NCBI GenBank assembly: GCA_964036665.1
Contig: OZ038527.1
Location: 17,568,221 to 17,632,220 of the forward strand
DNA from: Gordius sp. MW1
Lineage: Eukaryota; Nematomorpha; Gordioida; Gordea; Gordiidae
Length of the DNA stretch: 64,000 bases
Reading direction: 5' to 3'
Part shown: piece after piece, positions 49,726 through 61,500 of the stretch
Layout: every line of letters starts with the position of its first letter
How positions within the stretch are numbered: the stretch's first letter is position 1
Made by a program: the position numbers and the translations under genes
Notes under the pieces: generated by a model
Database searches by the model: none
The model's input: the letters and a program-made list of their open reading frames with translations, nothing else
What the model was told of the DNA's origin: nothing

Positions 49726-50784
49726 ATGGATAATGTAAAGCACATTATTCTAATACTATCAGGTAAAGGGGGAGTTGGAAAGAGTACCGTGGCTACTCAA
49801 TTGGCTATGGCCCTTCACAATCGGGGAAATAAAGTAATTAATGGCTTATTATATTATTATGTACACTAGGTAGGTATATTAGACGTTGATTTGTGTGGCC
49901 CAAGCATACCCAAAATGTTGAATCTTGATAAAAAGACAGTTTATCAATGCTCTCAGGGGTAAACGTTGGTATGTTATAAAATTTGATTCCTTTTAGTTGG
50001 GTTCCTGTGTATTTAAATGAAGAGAAGACCTTCTCTATAATGTCTATTGCCTTTTTATTATCTTCTCCAAATGAACCAATTATTTGGCGTGGACCTAAGA
50101 AAAATGGTATTTTAAAAGATGGTATATGACAATTTATATTTGTTTTAGCAATGATAAAACAATTTATATCCGACGTTTTTTGGGAGGATTTAGACTTTCT
50201 TATTGTTGATACTCCACCTGGGACTTCAGATGAACATATGTCGGTGGTGGAGTTTTTAACCCCTTATAAGTTGACTGGGGCTATTTTAATAACAACTCCT
50301 CAAGTAAATAATATTAGATTATTCTATATGTTCAAAAGCTTATTTCAATCAATGATGTTAGACGAGAAATTACATTTTGCAATAAGCGCAACATATCCAT
50401 TTTAGGTTTAATCGAAAATATGTCTGGTTATGTATGTCCACATTGTAAGGTATTCTGAAATAATGTTCTTCCAATTATTTATTAAACTTAGTGAAAATAC
50501 AATATTTTTTATATAGGAGTGTACTAACATATTTTCAAAAGGTGGAGGTAGTAAATTAGCTGAATATGCCCATATTCCTTATCTTGGTAGGTTTTGAATT
50601 AAAAAAATTCTACATTGAATGCATATCTATTTATAACATTGTAGGTGCTTTGCCCCTTGATTCTAAATTGGCAATGTCAGGTGATAAAGGTACAAGTTTG
50701 TTAGATTCCTTTGAACACTCACCACTATCAACTGCTTTCAATGAAATTATAAATAATCTTATTGAAAATAATTTTGTAAAATAA
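49726..50784 (+). CDS. NUBP2: cytosolic Fe-S cluster assembly factor NUBP2 (Cfd1), seven exons
   Basis: NUBP2 is a Mrp/NBP35-type P-loop ATPase that, with NUBP1, scaffolds [4Fe-4S] clusters for cytosolic and nuclear proteins. Exons: 49726-49833, 49870-49958, 49997-50106, 50149-50303, 50339-50449, 50517-50586, 50645-50784; introns 36, 38, 42, 35, 67 and 58 bp; 260 residues. Seen: deviant Walker A GKGGVGKS (residues 13-20), [13 protein letters not shown] (switch I), [15 protein letters not shown] (Walker B/switch II), [13 protein letters not shown], and the bridging-cluster motif CPHC (187-190). No N-terminal four-cysteine ferredoxin-like motif is present, which separates it from NUBP1. Exon 5 is frame-critical: reading through the 35-bp intron gives a short dead frame. 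Human NUBP2 has 271 residues. Confidence 0.95.
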
Positions 50785-50785
50785 A
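50780..50785 (+). terminator. polyadenylation signal overlapping the NUBP2 stop codon
   Basis: AATAAA at 50780-50785 contains the TAA stop (50782-50784). No other hexamer lies before the piggyBac end at 50806. If used, cleavage would fall near the transposon junction. Confidence 0.5.
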
Positions 50786-50805
50786 TATTTGAATTACTAG
50801 TTTAA

Positions 50806-52205
50806 CACTTTGTAGGTTGGGTCAAAAATGCTAACACGGATGGTATTTGGGGTCATAATTATCCCAAACTTTAAATAGCTAAAGCTTAGATATTTTATAA
50901 TATAAACTTGTCAAAATTTGCAAGAATAATATAACTCTTATACGTTCATTAATATATTGGCCTATTTGATCAAGTGGTTTAAATTTTATGCCCATAATTA
51001 GAGCAACCCCCAAAAATTTTCCCCTAATGACTATTTTGGCTCATACCAAAAAAATAGATTTTATTTTATGGTTTAATCAATAAGATTATATAAGAGAAGG
51101 TTGAAACTATAAATGTGGAAAATTTGGTAATAAATAACCTAAAAACAAAAAAAATAGAGATGTTTAAAGTTAGGCAATTTTTAGCCTTTTGTTTTTTAAT
51201 GCAAAAAAAGTTACTATTGGTCTCGACTCATATTAAATATTATTTTATTAATAAAATATAAAAATTAAGAATAAGGGCAATATTTAAATAAAAAATTTTA
51301 TATAAGAAATTTTATGAGGCTATAAAAATAGTTACATATACATTTTATATGTATAGTTATATAGTCACAAATTTGCTAAACTCCACTATACTCTTAACTA
51401 TTTCGTCTGCAATAAGTATTTTAAAACAACCAAGAGGAGTTTTGGCTGCCCATTCATATAACTTTACTCCCGTTAAATGCAATACAAAATTATGTTCCTT
51501 GTTATAACATTTTTATTAGGACAATTTTTGTGCCACTTAGTATTGTCTTTCCCTTTGAAATATATCATATAATAAAAGCTTCTAAGTTATTTCCTATATT
51601 TTTGTTAGGCATATAAATTAGCTCTTCTTCATCTGAATCTCCTGTTAACTGACTCTCAGACATGATTACTCGTGTAGATATAATCATCAGAACCATCAAG
51701 AATTACTTGATAAAAAGTTATAACTGTTATTAAATACCATCTTCAGACAAAGAACTATCAAAAACTGCACCTTTTAAGATTAGACATATTAAAAAATCAA
51801 AAAATGTGGGAAAAATCACACATATAAGCACTTTGAAATACCAAGAGGAAAAATTCTCATGTTAAAATCAGAGTTTAATATTTTAAATAAAAAGAAATTT
51901 ATACAAAAATTTTTTTCACAAAAGGGTTTACAATAATGGGTTTTAATGATATATTTCAAAAAAAAATGTTGAAATTTTTTTTCTTTCATTTTATGGAAGG
52001 TGGGGTCGTGGAAGACCCCGGGCATCTATTAAAACACTATATCTTAAAAACTATTGGATAAAAACTAGCCAAATTTTGCAGAGATATTCTAAAGTAAATT
52101 TTGTTAAGCTACTGAAAAAATGAAATTGTAATGTTCACTAATTTATTTTGTACAGCATTTTTAAACGGCTTGGGGTCATTATGACCCCACCCGACCTACG
52201 AAGTG
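50806..52205. mobile_element. non-autonomous or decayed piggyBac element, 3' of NUBP2
   Basis: Ends CACTTTGTAGGTTGGGT and ACCCGACCTACGAAGTG are inverted, and both are bordered by TTAA (50802-50805 and 52206-52209), the piggyBac target. Just inside both ends lies GGGGTCAT. The interior is AT-rich, with only short traces on the minus strand such as ESQLTGDSDEEELIY near 51630-51660, like the acidic N terminus of piggyBac transposases. Size 1400 bp. Confidence 0.8.
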
Positions 52206-52209
52206 TTAA

Positions 52210-53420
52210 TGTGTTTTTTTAGTAAGTGTTTAAAACATTTAAGATTTTTGTTTTAAAAATTTAGGGTAACATCAACTAGGGTTAACTGAGCAAGCCAATA
52301 ATTGCACAATCTAATAAATATTCTAGAAGATACATCTTTAACCACATGATGCTCCTATATTCTTTTGAATTATGTTATTAGGGAGCCTATGTCTGACTAA
52401 AATCAACATTTTTACCACTTAAACTTTTAGATTATTGATACAGCCGCATTAATATTTTGATAAAATTTGTTTTATGCTGGTATACTTATGTTAATCGCAA
52501 ATTATAATTAGTGACGATAATTTAGTTAATCATATGAGCATATATGCCAAAACATTCTGAAGAATATTACCTACCTCGCATCAGATACATAAAATTTTTC
52601 AACTTTTTTAATAAAGCACATGTGGAATTTGTCGCCTAGTATTAATTTATACACTGAAAAAGAGCTTTATACTTAAAGACCTCCACTGGCGGCCCGCGGC
52701 CGGGAAAAGCCTGGGCCCTAAATTTTTAGGCTTTAAAATTCCGGACCGGGCCTAAAAAAATCGATTTTGCAGGTCTCTATTTCTACTTTAACTAAAAAAA
52801 ACAAGACATTTTTTAAGTTACAAGTGTACCAGGAATCAATTTTCATAATTTTTACCTATTATTATGCTAGCAATGGCGATCAGCTCTGTAGGTCAGCGTT
52901 TTTTGAATCATTACTTCTGATTTCGCTCCCTCTTTTCTGTACTTATTAAGTAACACAAAATTTTTGTAGTAAATTTGAAATAGATCTTTTTTATTAAAAA
53001 CTTGCCAAAAATTTCCTAGCCATTTTTCAGATAATTTAATTTGGCCTATAAACGACTATTCAAATTCTAAATTTATTAAATTTCAGCAAAATTCAAATAA
53101 TATAAAAATAATTTGGGCACTATGAAAAACGTCTTATGCACACCCTAATCTTATAAAATGTCTAGACAAAAGTTGAGGCATTAATATTTTATGGGAAAAA
53201 TAGTCTTTTCTAAAATGCGCTGTCTCTTCATGACTTAACTGTCATTATTGACCTTCGATTTGGGGAATTTTTTGAAATATGCATGTCTAAGTAACCTGTC
53301 ACTTGAAATTGCCCTAAATGATAAGCATTTGAATTTGAGTTAAAATTTTAAATTCACAGAACATTTGTGATAATAACCAAGCCCCTTAAATAAAATTTGT
53401 GACCGTTTAATTATACTAAT
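52210..53420. other. intergenic DNA with one GC-rich repeat end
   Basis: AT-rich spacer. A GGCGGCCCGCGGCCGGG..TTGCAGGTCTCTA fragment of the hAT-type family lies at 52685-52782. Nothing else recognised. Confidence 0.4.
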
Positions 53421-53422
53421 AA

Positions 53423-55519
53423 CCCGAGAGGTACCAGTGTAATCTGTAGGTGACACCACTTTGAACGCTTATAATATTTAAACTATTGGATGAAATATTA
53501 ATTTTTAAATTGAATATGAAAGAGCACATTTAGGCGAATCAGCTGATATGTTTTATTCCTCTTCTTCTTCCTTCTTTCATTAATAATGAAGTCTCAAATA
53601 TCGCTAATTTTGTAATTTCGACTGCTTCTCATATATTCACTAAAAATGGAGACTCAACCATATGTAATCTTATTTTAATTTATATCATTATCTTGACACT
53701 TTTACAATATTTTTGATATAAAATTTAATTGTTTTTGGTTAATTAAAATGGGAATAATGCTGGTCCAAAGTTTGGTGTAACCTGTAGGTTACACTGGGCA
53801 GAGGTCCATACGTATAAGCTTATTTAAATGAGTAATGCTACTTTTTTATTTGCTTTAATTTGATTTTTTATAAGTATCGTATAAAAATATCCTTATTACA
53901 AAGTTAATATCGCTTTGAGGTAAAAATTATATGATTAGTTTAACCTTTGACCCCATCCACTTGGAAAATCCTGAAGATTACTTGAAACAATTTCTTTCAA
54001 ATGATGTTATTTTGTATGTGGTGAATATGAGTAAATTTAACTGTTAATGAATTTAAAGTCTAAATCTCAATTCTTTTTTAACGGGCTACTTGTTTCCTAA
54101 GTATATTAAAATGTTTTGGGGGCTCTGACCTAACTGTTTTAACATAATGGTATCTAGTGAAATGCGTAGAATCGCTTCCGAGAAATAACTAAATATTTAC
54201 ATTTGGCCGACAGCAAATTGGTAAGGGTTGACACTTTTTTCAAAGTTCGAGATTATATGGATCTTTTAAATGAAAACTTCAAAACAACTTTAAACATCGT
54301 AGCTCTTCTCACATATCCATGGATGAGTGTATGGTTCCTTATTTCGGGACCAAATGCAAAACAATTTATAAAAGGAACGCCTTTTCGTTTCGGCTAAAAT
54401 ATGTGGAGTGCTGTAACAAAAAATGACTACCTTGTAACATTTCAACCTTACCAGGTGGCTAACTTTTCCTTAAATTGACAAAACGAAATAAGTTTAGGAG
54501 GAGCGGTCATATTAGACTTAGTAAATCAAATATGACCAGAATTTGGTCCATACAATATTTATTTCGATAATTTTTTACGAACCACAATTTAATGATATGT
54601 CTTTCAAAGATAAATATTGGGGGCACAGGAACGGTGCGGGTGGATTGTTTAAAATGCCTGATTTATCGATGTAAAAGAACGAGGGTTTCTATCAAAAAAC
54701 ACTTATTTGATGGCTGTCCGATGGAATGATAATAATATTGGCACAATGTTGTGAAATTGTCATAGGGTCAAGCCTATCACCTCTATTGGAAGAATCACTA
54801 AAGCGAAAAAATATAAAAAAATTGTAATTCAATATCCTCATATGATCAAAATTTCTAATTGTTTTATGGGCGGTGTCGACCGCTTTGAGCAAAATATGGA
54901 TGCAACTAGATTATCATTTCGCGACCGAAAAGTGGTATTTTCCTATATTTGCAATTGGGCTGGATGCTAAATGCCAAAATGCATGGCATCTATATTGCTT
55001 CAGGGGAAAATTACGTTATGTAATTTCAAGAGAGATAATGCAAAATTATTTTCAAAAATACGGAAAACCGCGTAAACGGACTTTAAATTAAACCCTAAAT
55101 TAACTAATTTTAAGAATAATATAACATACAACAAAAGGTATCGTATACTCAGAGGCGTTGTGTCGTCTGTCATAAAGCTAGTAGAATTTTTTGTGCATTA
55201 GGCCTTCTCATACATTGTTGGTCAATATTTCATAATAATTAACATATTTTACAATCATTGATGTTTGTTAATACATTTTTATGTATTTTATAAAAAAAAT
55301 CATTATTATTGTATACATAATTGTAAAATTTAATAAATTTTCTTTATACGTGATTATATTTGTGCGGCCGAGTGTAACCTGTAGGTGACACCCCTTTTTT
55401 TCTCAAAGTAAATAATTTTTTCAAAATTTTTCAATTGTTTAGCTTTATTTAGCATGTAAGAAAGCCCAGGAAAATTCATAAAAAAATTTTCGGCCGAACT
55501 GGGTCTGGTACCTGTCGGG
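53423..55519 (+). mobile_element. piggyBac transposon with broken transposase
   Basis: Ends CCCGAGAGGTACCAG and the complement of CCCGACAGGTACCAG are inverted; CCC-starting ends and a 2.1 kb length fit piggyBac. Transposase traces run from ~53940 to ~55090: NPEDYLKQF, AKQFIKGTPFRFG (RNSAKQFIKGKPI-like in the family), GPYNIYFDNF, KYWGHRNGAGG and KWYFPIFAIGLDAKCQNAWHLY. The frame is interrupted by stops after FRFG (54397) and near 54475-54590, with frameshifts later. The 20-mer GTGTAACCTGTAGGTGACAC or close variants lies at ~53434, 53774 and 55370, like the subterminal repeats piggyBac transposases bind. TTAA is not intact at the borders. Confidence 0.78.
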
Positions 55520-56499
55520 AGAACGGACGTGGTAAGAAATTCCCAGTTATTTCAATTTATATATTATTTTTTAATTTCCAAAAAACTAAAAACTATAGTT
55601 ATATAAATCATTTATTTTTTTATAGTTTAATATGGGAATATAATTTGTAATTAAATATGCTTGCAGTCTATTTCATAAAAAAAATATGTGCCAACTAATT
55701 GTCATTAATTTGTTCCATCAAAAGTCCTCTAATAAATTTAGGCCCTTAAATTGTTTTAAGTTAATTAGGAGCAGGAAGAAAATTCAAATTTATTTACTGA
55801 TATTGCATAAGTTTTTGTAAACTATGTTATATAAGTTTGGGGATATCATGTTTTTTTCGTTTTCTTTAAAATGTTAGAAGTAAATCGGATACAAATGAAT
55901 AAATCTTCCAAATCATAGGCAGTCAATATGTACTTTGAGTATGAGGTAAAGATCACCTCCTAAATTATTTAAATTCTATGCCTAAAAATTATTGGAAATT
56001 TAAACCACGTTCTTTTTAAGAGTGATTCAGAGTGCAAACTAAACTTATATTGAATCCAAATTAAGATTACTAATGATATTTATTTTGTTTCTATTGCGAA
56101 CAGCCGATAATTTATTAGTAAGGGTGTAGGCCGCCATTACTTTCGTTTCATAAGCTATCTAAGCGCTATTTATTTCACTGGATTTTAATATTTATTTTAT
56201 AAATTTATATCAAGCTAATATAAGCTTACAAAAGCCCAAACAAAAAGTAAAACTTATGTTTATATAAGAATAAATTAGAACTACTTTAGAAATAGTTAAA
56301 ATTGATCTTTATATTTTAGGTTTTTTAATGGGATACGTACCAATACATTAGCGCCATCTATAGTATATTTTATTTACAAAAATTATATTATATTTGAAGT
56401 TATAATTTTACATTAAACAATAAAGGGCATCATGTAAATTTTCACATGTAAAATCATATTAACAAATTAATCAATTGTCAATCCATGTAATTATTGCCC
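55520..56499. other. intergenic DNA, no gene recognised
   Basis: AT-rich. A GCGAACAGCCGATAATTTATTAG block near 56097 followed by CCGCCATTAC resembles the start of the CCATAGACTG element family in a degraded form. Confidence 0.3.
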
Positions 56500-56500
56500 C

Positions 56501-56935
56501 TTAAAAATAACGACCTTGCCAAATAGTTTTAAATTCTTGGTTTGAAATATTGCAAAAATTATGGAGTAAAATTTTGGTATACATATTAATTATCAACTTA
56601 ACTAATAATTGTAAATGATTTAATGAACCTAATTCCTGATCAACGATATGATTAACTAATGATGAAAATATATTAGAGCCAATTAATGAATGAAAAACAT
56701 TTATTTCAATTAAAAGTAGTATTTTTTTAGAAAAAATTTGATATGTTTGTTTAAAAAACCTAAATATACTTTCAGTATTTTTACATACCAATTACATCAA
56801 GGGACGGAACAACCAACCCACCTTTGTTTTTTATATTAATTAATAAATAATCTAAAAATAAAGAGGATTGACAATTAATTAATGAATTAATACAGGTCTT
56901 ACATGTTACTTTTTTACGTTCAATCCATAGACTAA
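56501..56935 (-). pseudogene. P-element-type transposase C-terminal fragment
   Basis: The minus strand reads ISLWIERKKVTCKTC, then INIKNKGGLVVPSLDV and CKNTESIFRFFKQ. The spacing C-x2-C, K.GGL..PS and E..FR fits the C-terminal region shared by P-element/THAP9 transposases. The frame breaks around 56785. The fragment's 5' side is cut by the element end at 56941. Family call is by motif spacing only. Confidence 0.5.
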
Positions 56936-56940
56936 TAATA

Positions 56941-57489
56941 CCATAGACTGCCGAACAGCTGTTTCTCACATTAATATCACAAAGACATCTAAGAAGTCGC
57001 CATGACATAGGGGGAAATTCTTGAAATTAATGTAAAATTGATATATCCTAAAATATATGCTAAATTTCATCCAAAATAAAATTTTTAATCTTTTTTTTTG
57101 TATACATTACCTTTTATGTGAGATATTTAATATGTTTAATTTTCTTCGTGATATTTTTAAGTGCTATTTGGAAAATGAGGTCTTGCTCAGTAAAGAACTG
57201 CATATCTTACCTTAACAAAGAAAATAGCAAAAGGCTTTAATTTCACAAGTAATTATAAATAAATTTATGTATTTTTTTAGATTTCCAAAAGATCCAGAGT
57301 TATTGTCTAAATGGATTAAATTGATAGGCCCTAAATTTAAATTGAAAAAACATTCAAGTATATACAGTAAGCACTTTCGACCCCAGGATTTTAATAAAAA
57401 TAGAAGTTCAAATTATCTTAAAGAAAATAGTGTGCCATCTCTGTATTTATTTTAGGTAATTATTAAATCTGAATTTGATTAAACTAGAT
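56941..57489 (+). mobile_element. P-like transposon 5' end with THAP-domain exons
   Basis: The terminus CCATAGACTGCCGAACAGCT opens the segment. At 57175 an ATG starts MRSCSVKNC, and after a 32-bp GT-AG intron (57249-57280) the frame continues FPKDPELLSKWIKLIG and SSIYSKHFRPQDF to 57455. This is a THAP zinc finger (C-x4-C, then W and C/Y-x2-H positions), the DNA-binding domain of P-element transposases. One in-frame stop precedes the splice, and the last zinc ligand position reads YSKHF instead of CSKHF. The rest of the transposon is missing, replaced by the GAGACGAGA element at 57494. Confidence 0.65.
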
Positions 57490-58503
57490 TGTGATGCGGA
57501 AAAACCGAGAAAAATCTCGGTCTCGTCTCAAAAAACCGAGACGAGAATTAGAAAAATGAAGTCGAGATCGAGACGAGAATTTTGATGTCGAGAAGATACG
57601 AGATTTTTTTGGCGAGATCTCGACTTTTTATTGATCGTTAGATTTTAGTAAATTCTTGTGAATTTTATTAAGTGTAAATCAATATGTACGAAATATATTT
57701 GATATTAAAAAAATTCCTAAATGTGGCTAATATTATATTTTGCAAAAATTTAAAATTTGGCAATCATTTACCAAAATGTGAATTTTATAATATATATATC
57801 ACATATTTGTATCCATGGCATCATTAGATATCACAAAATTGTAGGCTTAGAATGAGTTCTGATGGAATATAAAATATTACTAAAGTATACTTGAATTTTG
57901 CAGTTACTCATCCTGTATAATGCGTTTATAAATTGATTGTCAATCAGTTTAAATAATTTTTTTTAATAGCTCGAGATTTTTGAGCACCCGCCTAACGATT
58001 TCGAAAGTACATTAGAATATTTGAGGACACCGTAATAGATTAAATATTAAATCATGAGTTTTCGAGAAGTTTTTATGCTTCAACCAATAGTATACCTCCC
58101 AAATTTTTGAACCTTAATAAGACATTATGTTAATACATTTTGTCATATGCATACTTCTCACTAGAGCTGTTAAAGGAACTGGTTCCTGGAACTAGTTCCT
58201 TTTTGAAATGAGGAACTGGAACTGGAACTAGTTTCTTTTTTTCTCAATTTATCGCAAAAGGAACTATTTACAAGTTCCTTTTAAGTTCCTTTTGCCAATT
58301 TCAATTTGCATTAAAAAATTTTTAATTAATTTATAATTTAAATATTATTTAGTATTTGATTCACGGTAGTGTTTGTTAAATAAATTTTTCGATATATGGT
58401 AATTTATATGAAGTTCATTTAGTTTTTAATTTTTATCATATTCCTAGTAATAGTAAGTTTATATTATAAATATTAAATATATAATCTTTTGAGTTTAGAT
58501 ATT

Positions 58504-61500
58504 ATGAGTGAGAGTGACATTACCATAATTAAACCTGAAAATATACCCTGGCCTTTATTTGAGTATATTTTTACGCTTATTCAAAAGGATGCAAAATCAG
58601 TAACTCTCAAATGCAAATTATGCTCTCCAAAACCCAGAAGTATATCTACGTCGATATCTTCTAGCGCAAATATTTGGCGTGACCTCAAGGTCAATAATTT
58701 TATATATTTATTATAAATTATATTTTAGAGATTGCATAATCAAGAATATGTGAAGTTAAAGCAACAACAAGTTAATGGTAGTGAGAAAGATAAATTACAA
58801 CAGCTAACTATCAAATCTTCATCAGCATCACTTACTAAAGAGAAGATTAATGATGCTATCATTAAATTTATAATAAATGGAAATCATCCATTTTCATTGG
58901 TAAATAATGAGGACTTTCTAAAACTTCTAGCAACTTTTAAACCCAATATTAAAATCCTATGCAGACAAACATTAACATCCAGAATCAAAAAATATGTAAT
59001 GAATATGAAAGAGTTAATTAAAGAAAAACTCCTTGTAGTTTCTCATGTTTGTACAACTGCTGATTGTTGGACTGCTTATAACCGGTAATTATATTTAAAG
59101 AGTCTCTTTAAAATTATTAGCTCATTTATAGGAGTCACAGTTCATTGGATAGATGACAAAACTCTTAGAAGTGACTGCCATTTTGGCCTGTAGAAGATTA
59201 GAGGGCAGACATACTTTTGATGTTTTATGCAAGACTTTGATTTCAATATTCAAAAAATATGAAATACAGAATAAAAATGTATGCACGATAACCGATAATG
59301 CAACCAACTTTGTTAAAGAATTTAGGTATTATGTCGTGTACCCATACACGAAGAATGAAATTAGCGTATCCAGAGATACGATGATGAAGATGTCTTCCCA
59401 CACACCCCCCCCCCCCCTCATCTCATCTTATTCAAAAATTAAAGTTAAGAGTTCAACACGCGGTACAATCTTTTGATCTTACACGTTGTACACTCATAGC
59501 GTAGACCATTATTCTTTTACATTTAATTTCTAGTACGCGTATACCCCCCCCCCCCCGACGCGCTGATACGTATTTGTTATTTTTCTTACGCGTGAGTGAT
59601 TTTCGATATACGCATCTTATCGTATGCGATTTTGACATTGCGATCTTTTAATTATTATATATTTTCTTGGTTGTGATTATATTAATGCCATGTAATAAAG
59701 ACAGTTGAGAAATATTTCTGCGTACGCGCGTGAGCCTGTTCGCGGCCCGGCCATCCCCCAATAATTTATCGTTTTACGGCCCAATTTTCCTTTAAGTTCC
59801 CCCAATTAATTCCTAATAACTCTTCCCTTCTGGACCTTCTTATTTAAATCGTATTCCTTTTCGCACGAATACGACATTTGGTGTCAGATATTCTACTCAC
59901 GCCCGATGGAGGAAACCAGGAATTATTCTACAAAACGAGAAAGGAAATAATTTATACAGAAAAATTAATTTGGAATTCAAATTGCCGCCCCGCCCCTTCT
60001 TCTGAATGGAATGGATAAAATTATTCGGATAAAATTATTCCAGGAACATCCCGTTTGCCATGAAAAATCGTCACAGTGCAGGGATATTGAATAAAATTAT
60101 TCCAATCCCGTTTGCCATGAACAACCGTCACAGCGCAGGGATATCGGATAAGATTATTCTACTAAAACAATCGAACCAATCCATGATTCGGAAATATTGG
60201 GAGACGGAGGAAGAAAACAATTCCTTCGAACAATTGGCTACCAAATTTAAACCGCAAACATAATTCAGTGGAAATTCCAATATGTCTGAGAACATATGGC
60301 GGAATTCTTCGAACGAATGAAGATCCCGAAACTGATTTTATTCAAAATATCAATTATGCAGAATCATCCCTAACTAATTCTCAAGGCCTAAATTCTTAAT
60401 CCGCTAAAATATTATTGTAAGACAGAATTATACACTTGATTTATTTACATATATTTATTATATGAAAATTATATTGTTAACCAATATTAAAATTCCCCCC
60501 CCCGCAGTTTCTTTGACTAGTATTTGACAGTCTGCTCGTGGGCAAGAAAGGATAATTTTCAAGATAGCAGTTTACAATCTATATTAATTATAAGTTTTGT
60601 CAAGGCTGTTGCTAGGTGAGTCACAGAGCTGGAAGAAAAATCCGTTAGTCATGACGTTGCCTTTTTATCTCTGATTTTTACATATATCAGTCGTCGTGTG
60701 AGCAAAGGCCAGAGTTGGTATTCGATGCCAGATGTTTGAAATTTATAATGTTAATAACGCCGCCTTGATAGTTGCACTGAGCTCTTAGAACTCTATCGAA
60801 AATACATTAAGTCTTCGACTTTTAAAAGGAAAAGATGTCGTGTACCCATACACGAAGAATGAAATTAGCGTATCCAGAGATACGATGATGAAGATGTCTT
60901 CCCACACACCCCCCCCCCCCCTCATCTCATCTTATTCAAAAATTAAAGTTAAGAGTTCAACACGCGGTACAATCTTTTGATCTTACACGTTGTACACTCA
61001 TAGCGTAGACCATTATTCTTTTACATTTAATTTCTAGTACGCGTATACCCCCCCCCCCGACGCGCTGATACGTATTTGTTATTTTTCTTACGCGTGAGTG
61101 ATTTTCGATATACGCATCTTATCGTATGCGATTTTGACATTGCGATCTTTTAATTATTATATATTTTCTTGGTTGTGATTATATTAATGCCATGTAATAA
61201 AGACAGTTGAGAAATATTTCTGCGTACGCGCGTGAGCCTGTTCGCGGCCCGGCCATCCCCCAATAATTTATCGTTTTACGGCCCAATTTTCCTTTAAGTT
61301 CCCCCAATTAATTCCTAATAACTCTTCCCTTCTGGACCTTCTTATTTAAATCGTATTCCTTTTCGCACGAATACGATATTTTAAGTTACAATTCTAACTC
61401 AAACATCTTTAGGTTATTTGCCTTTAATGAGAATTCATGAGAAAATAGTGATGTGGAGCATATATCAATAGATGACATTTTAAATGATGAAGGTCTGGTT

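Noticed and set aside
50304-50405. Extended NUBP2 frame reading through to a stop after TTPQ
   Set aside because: It is intron plus out-of-frame exon 5. The spliced frame gives the conserved DVRREITFC and CPHC.
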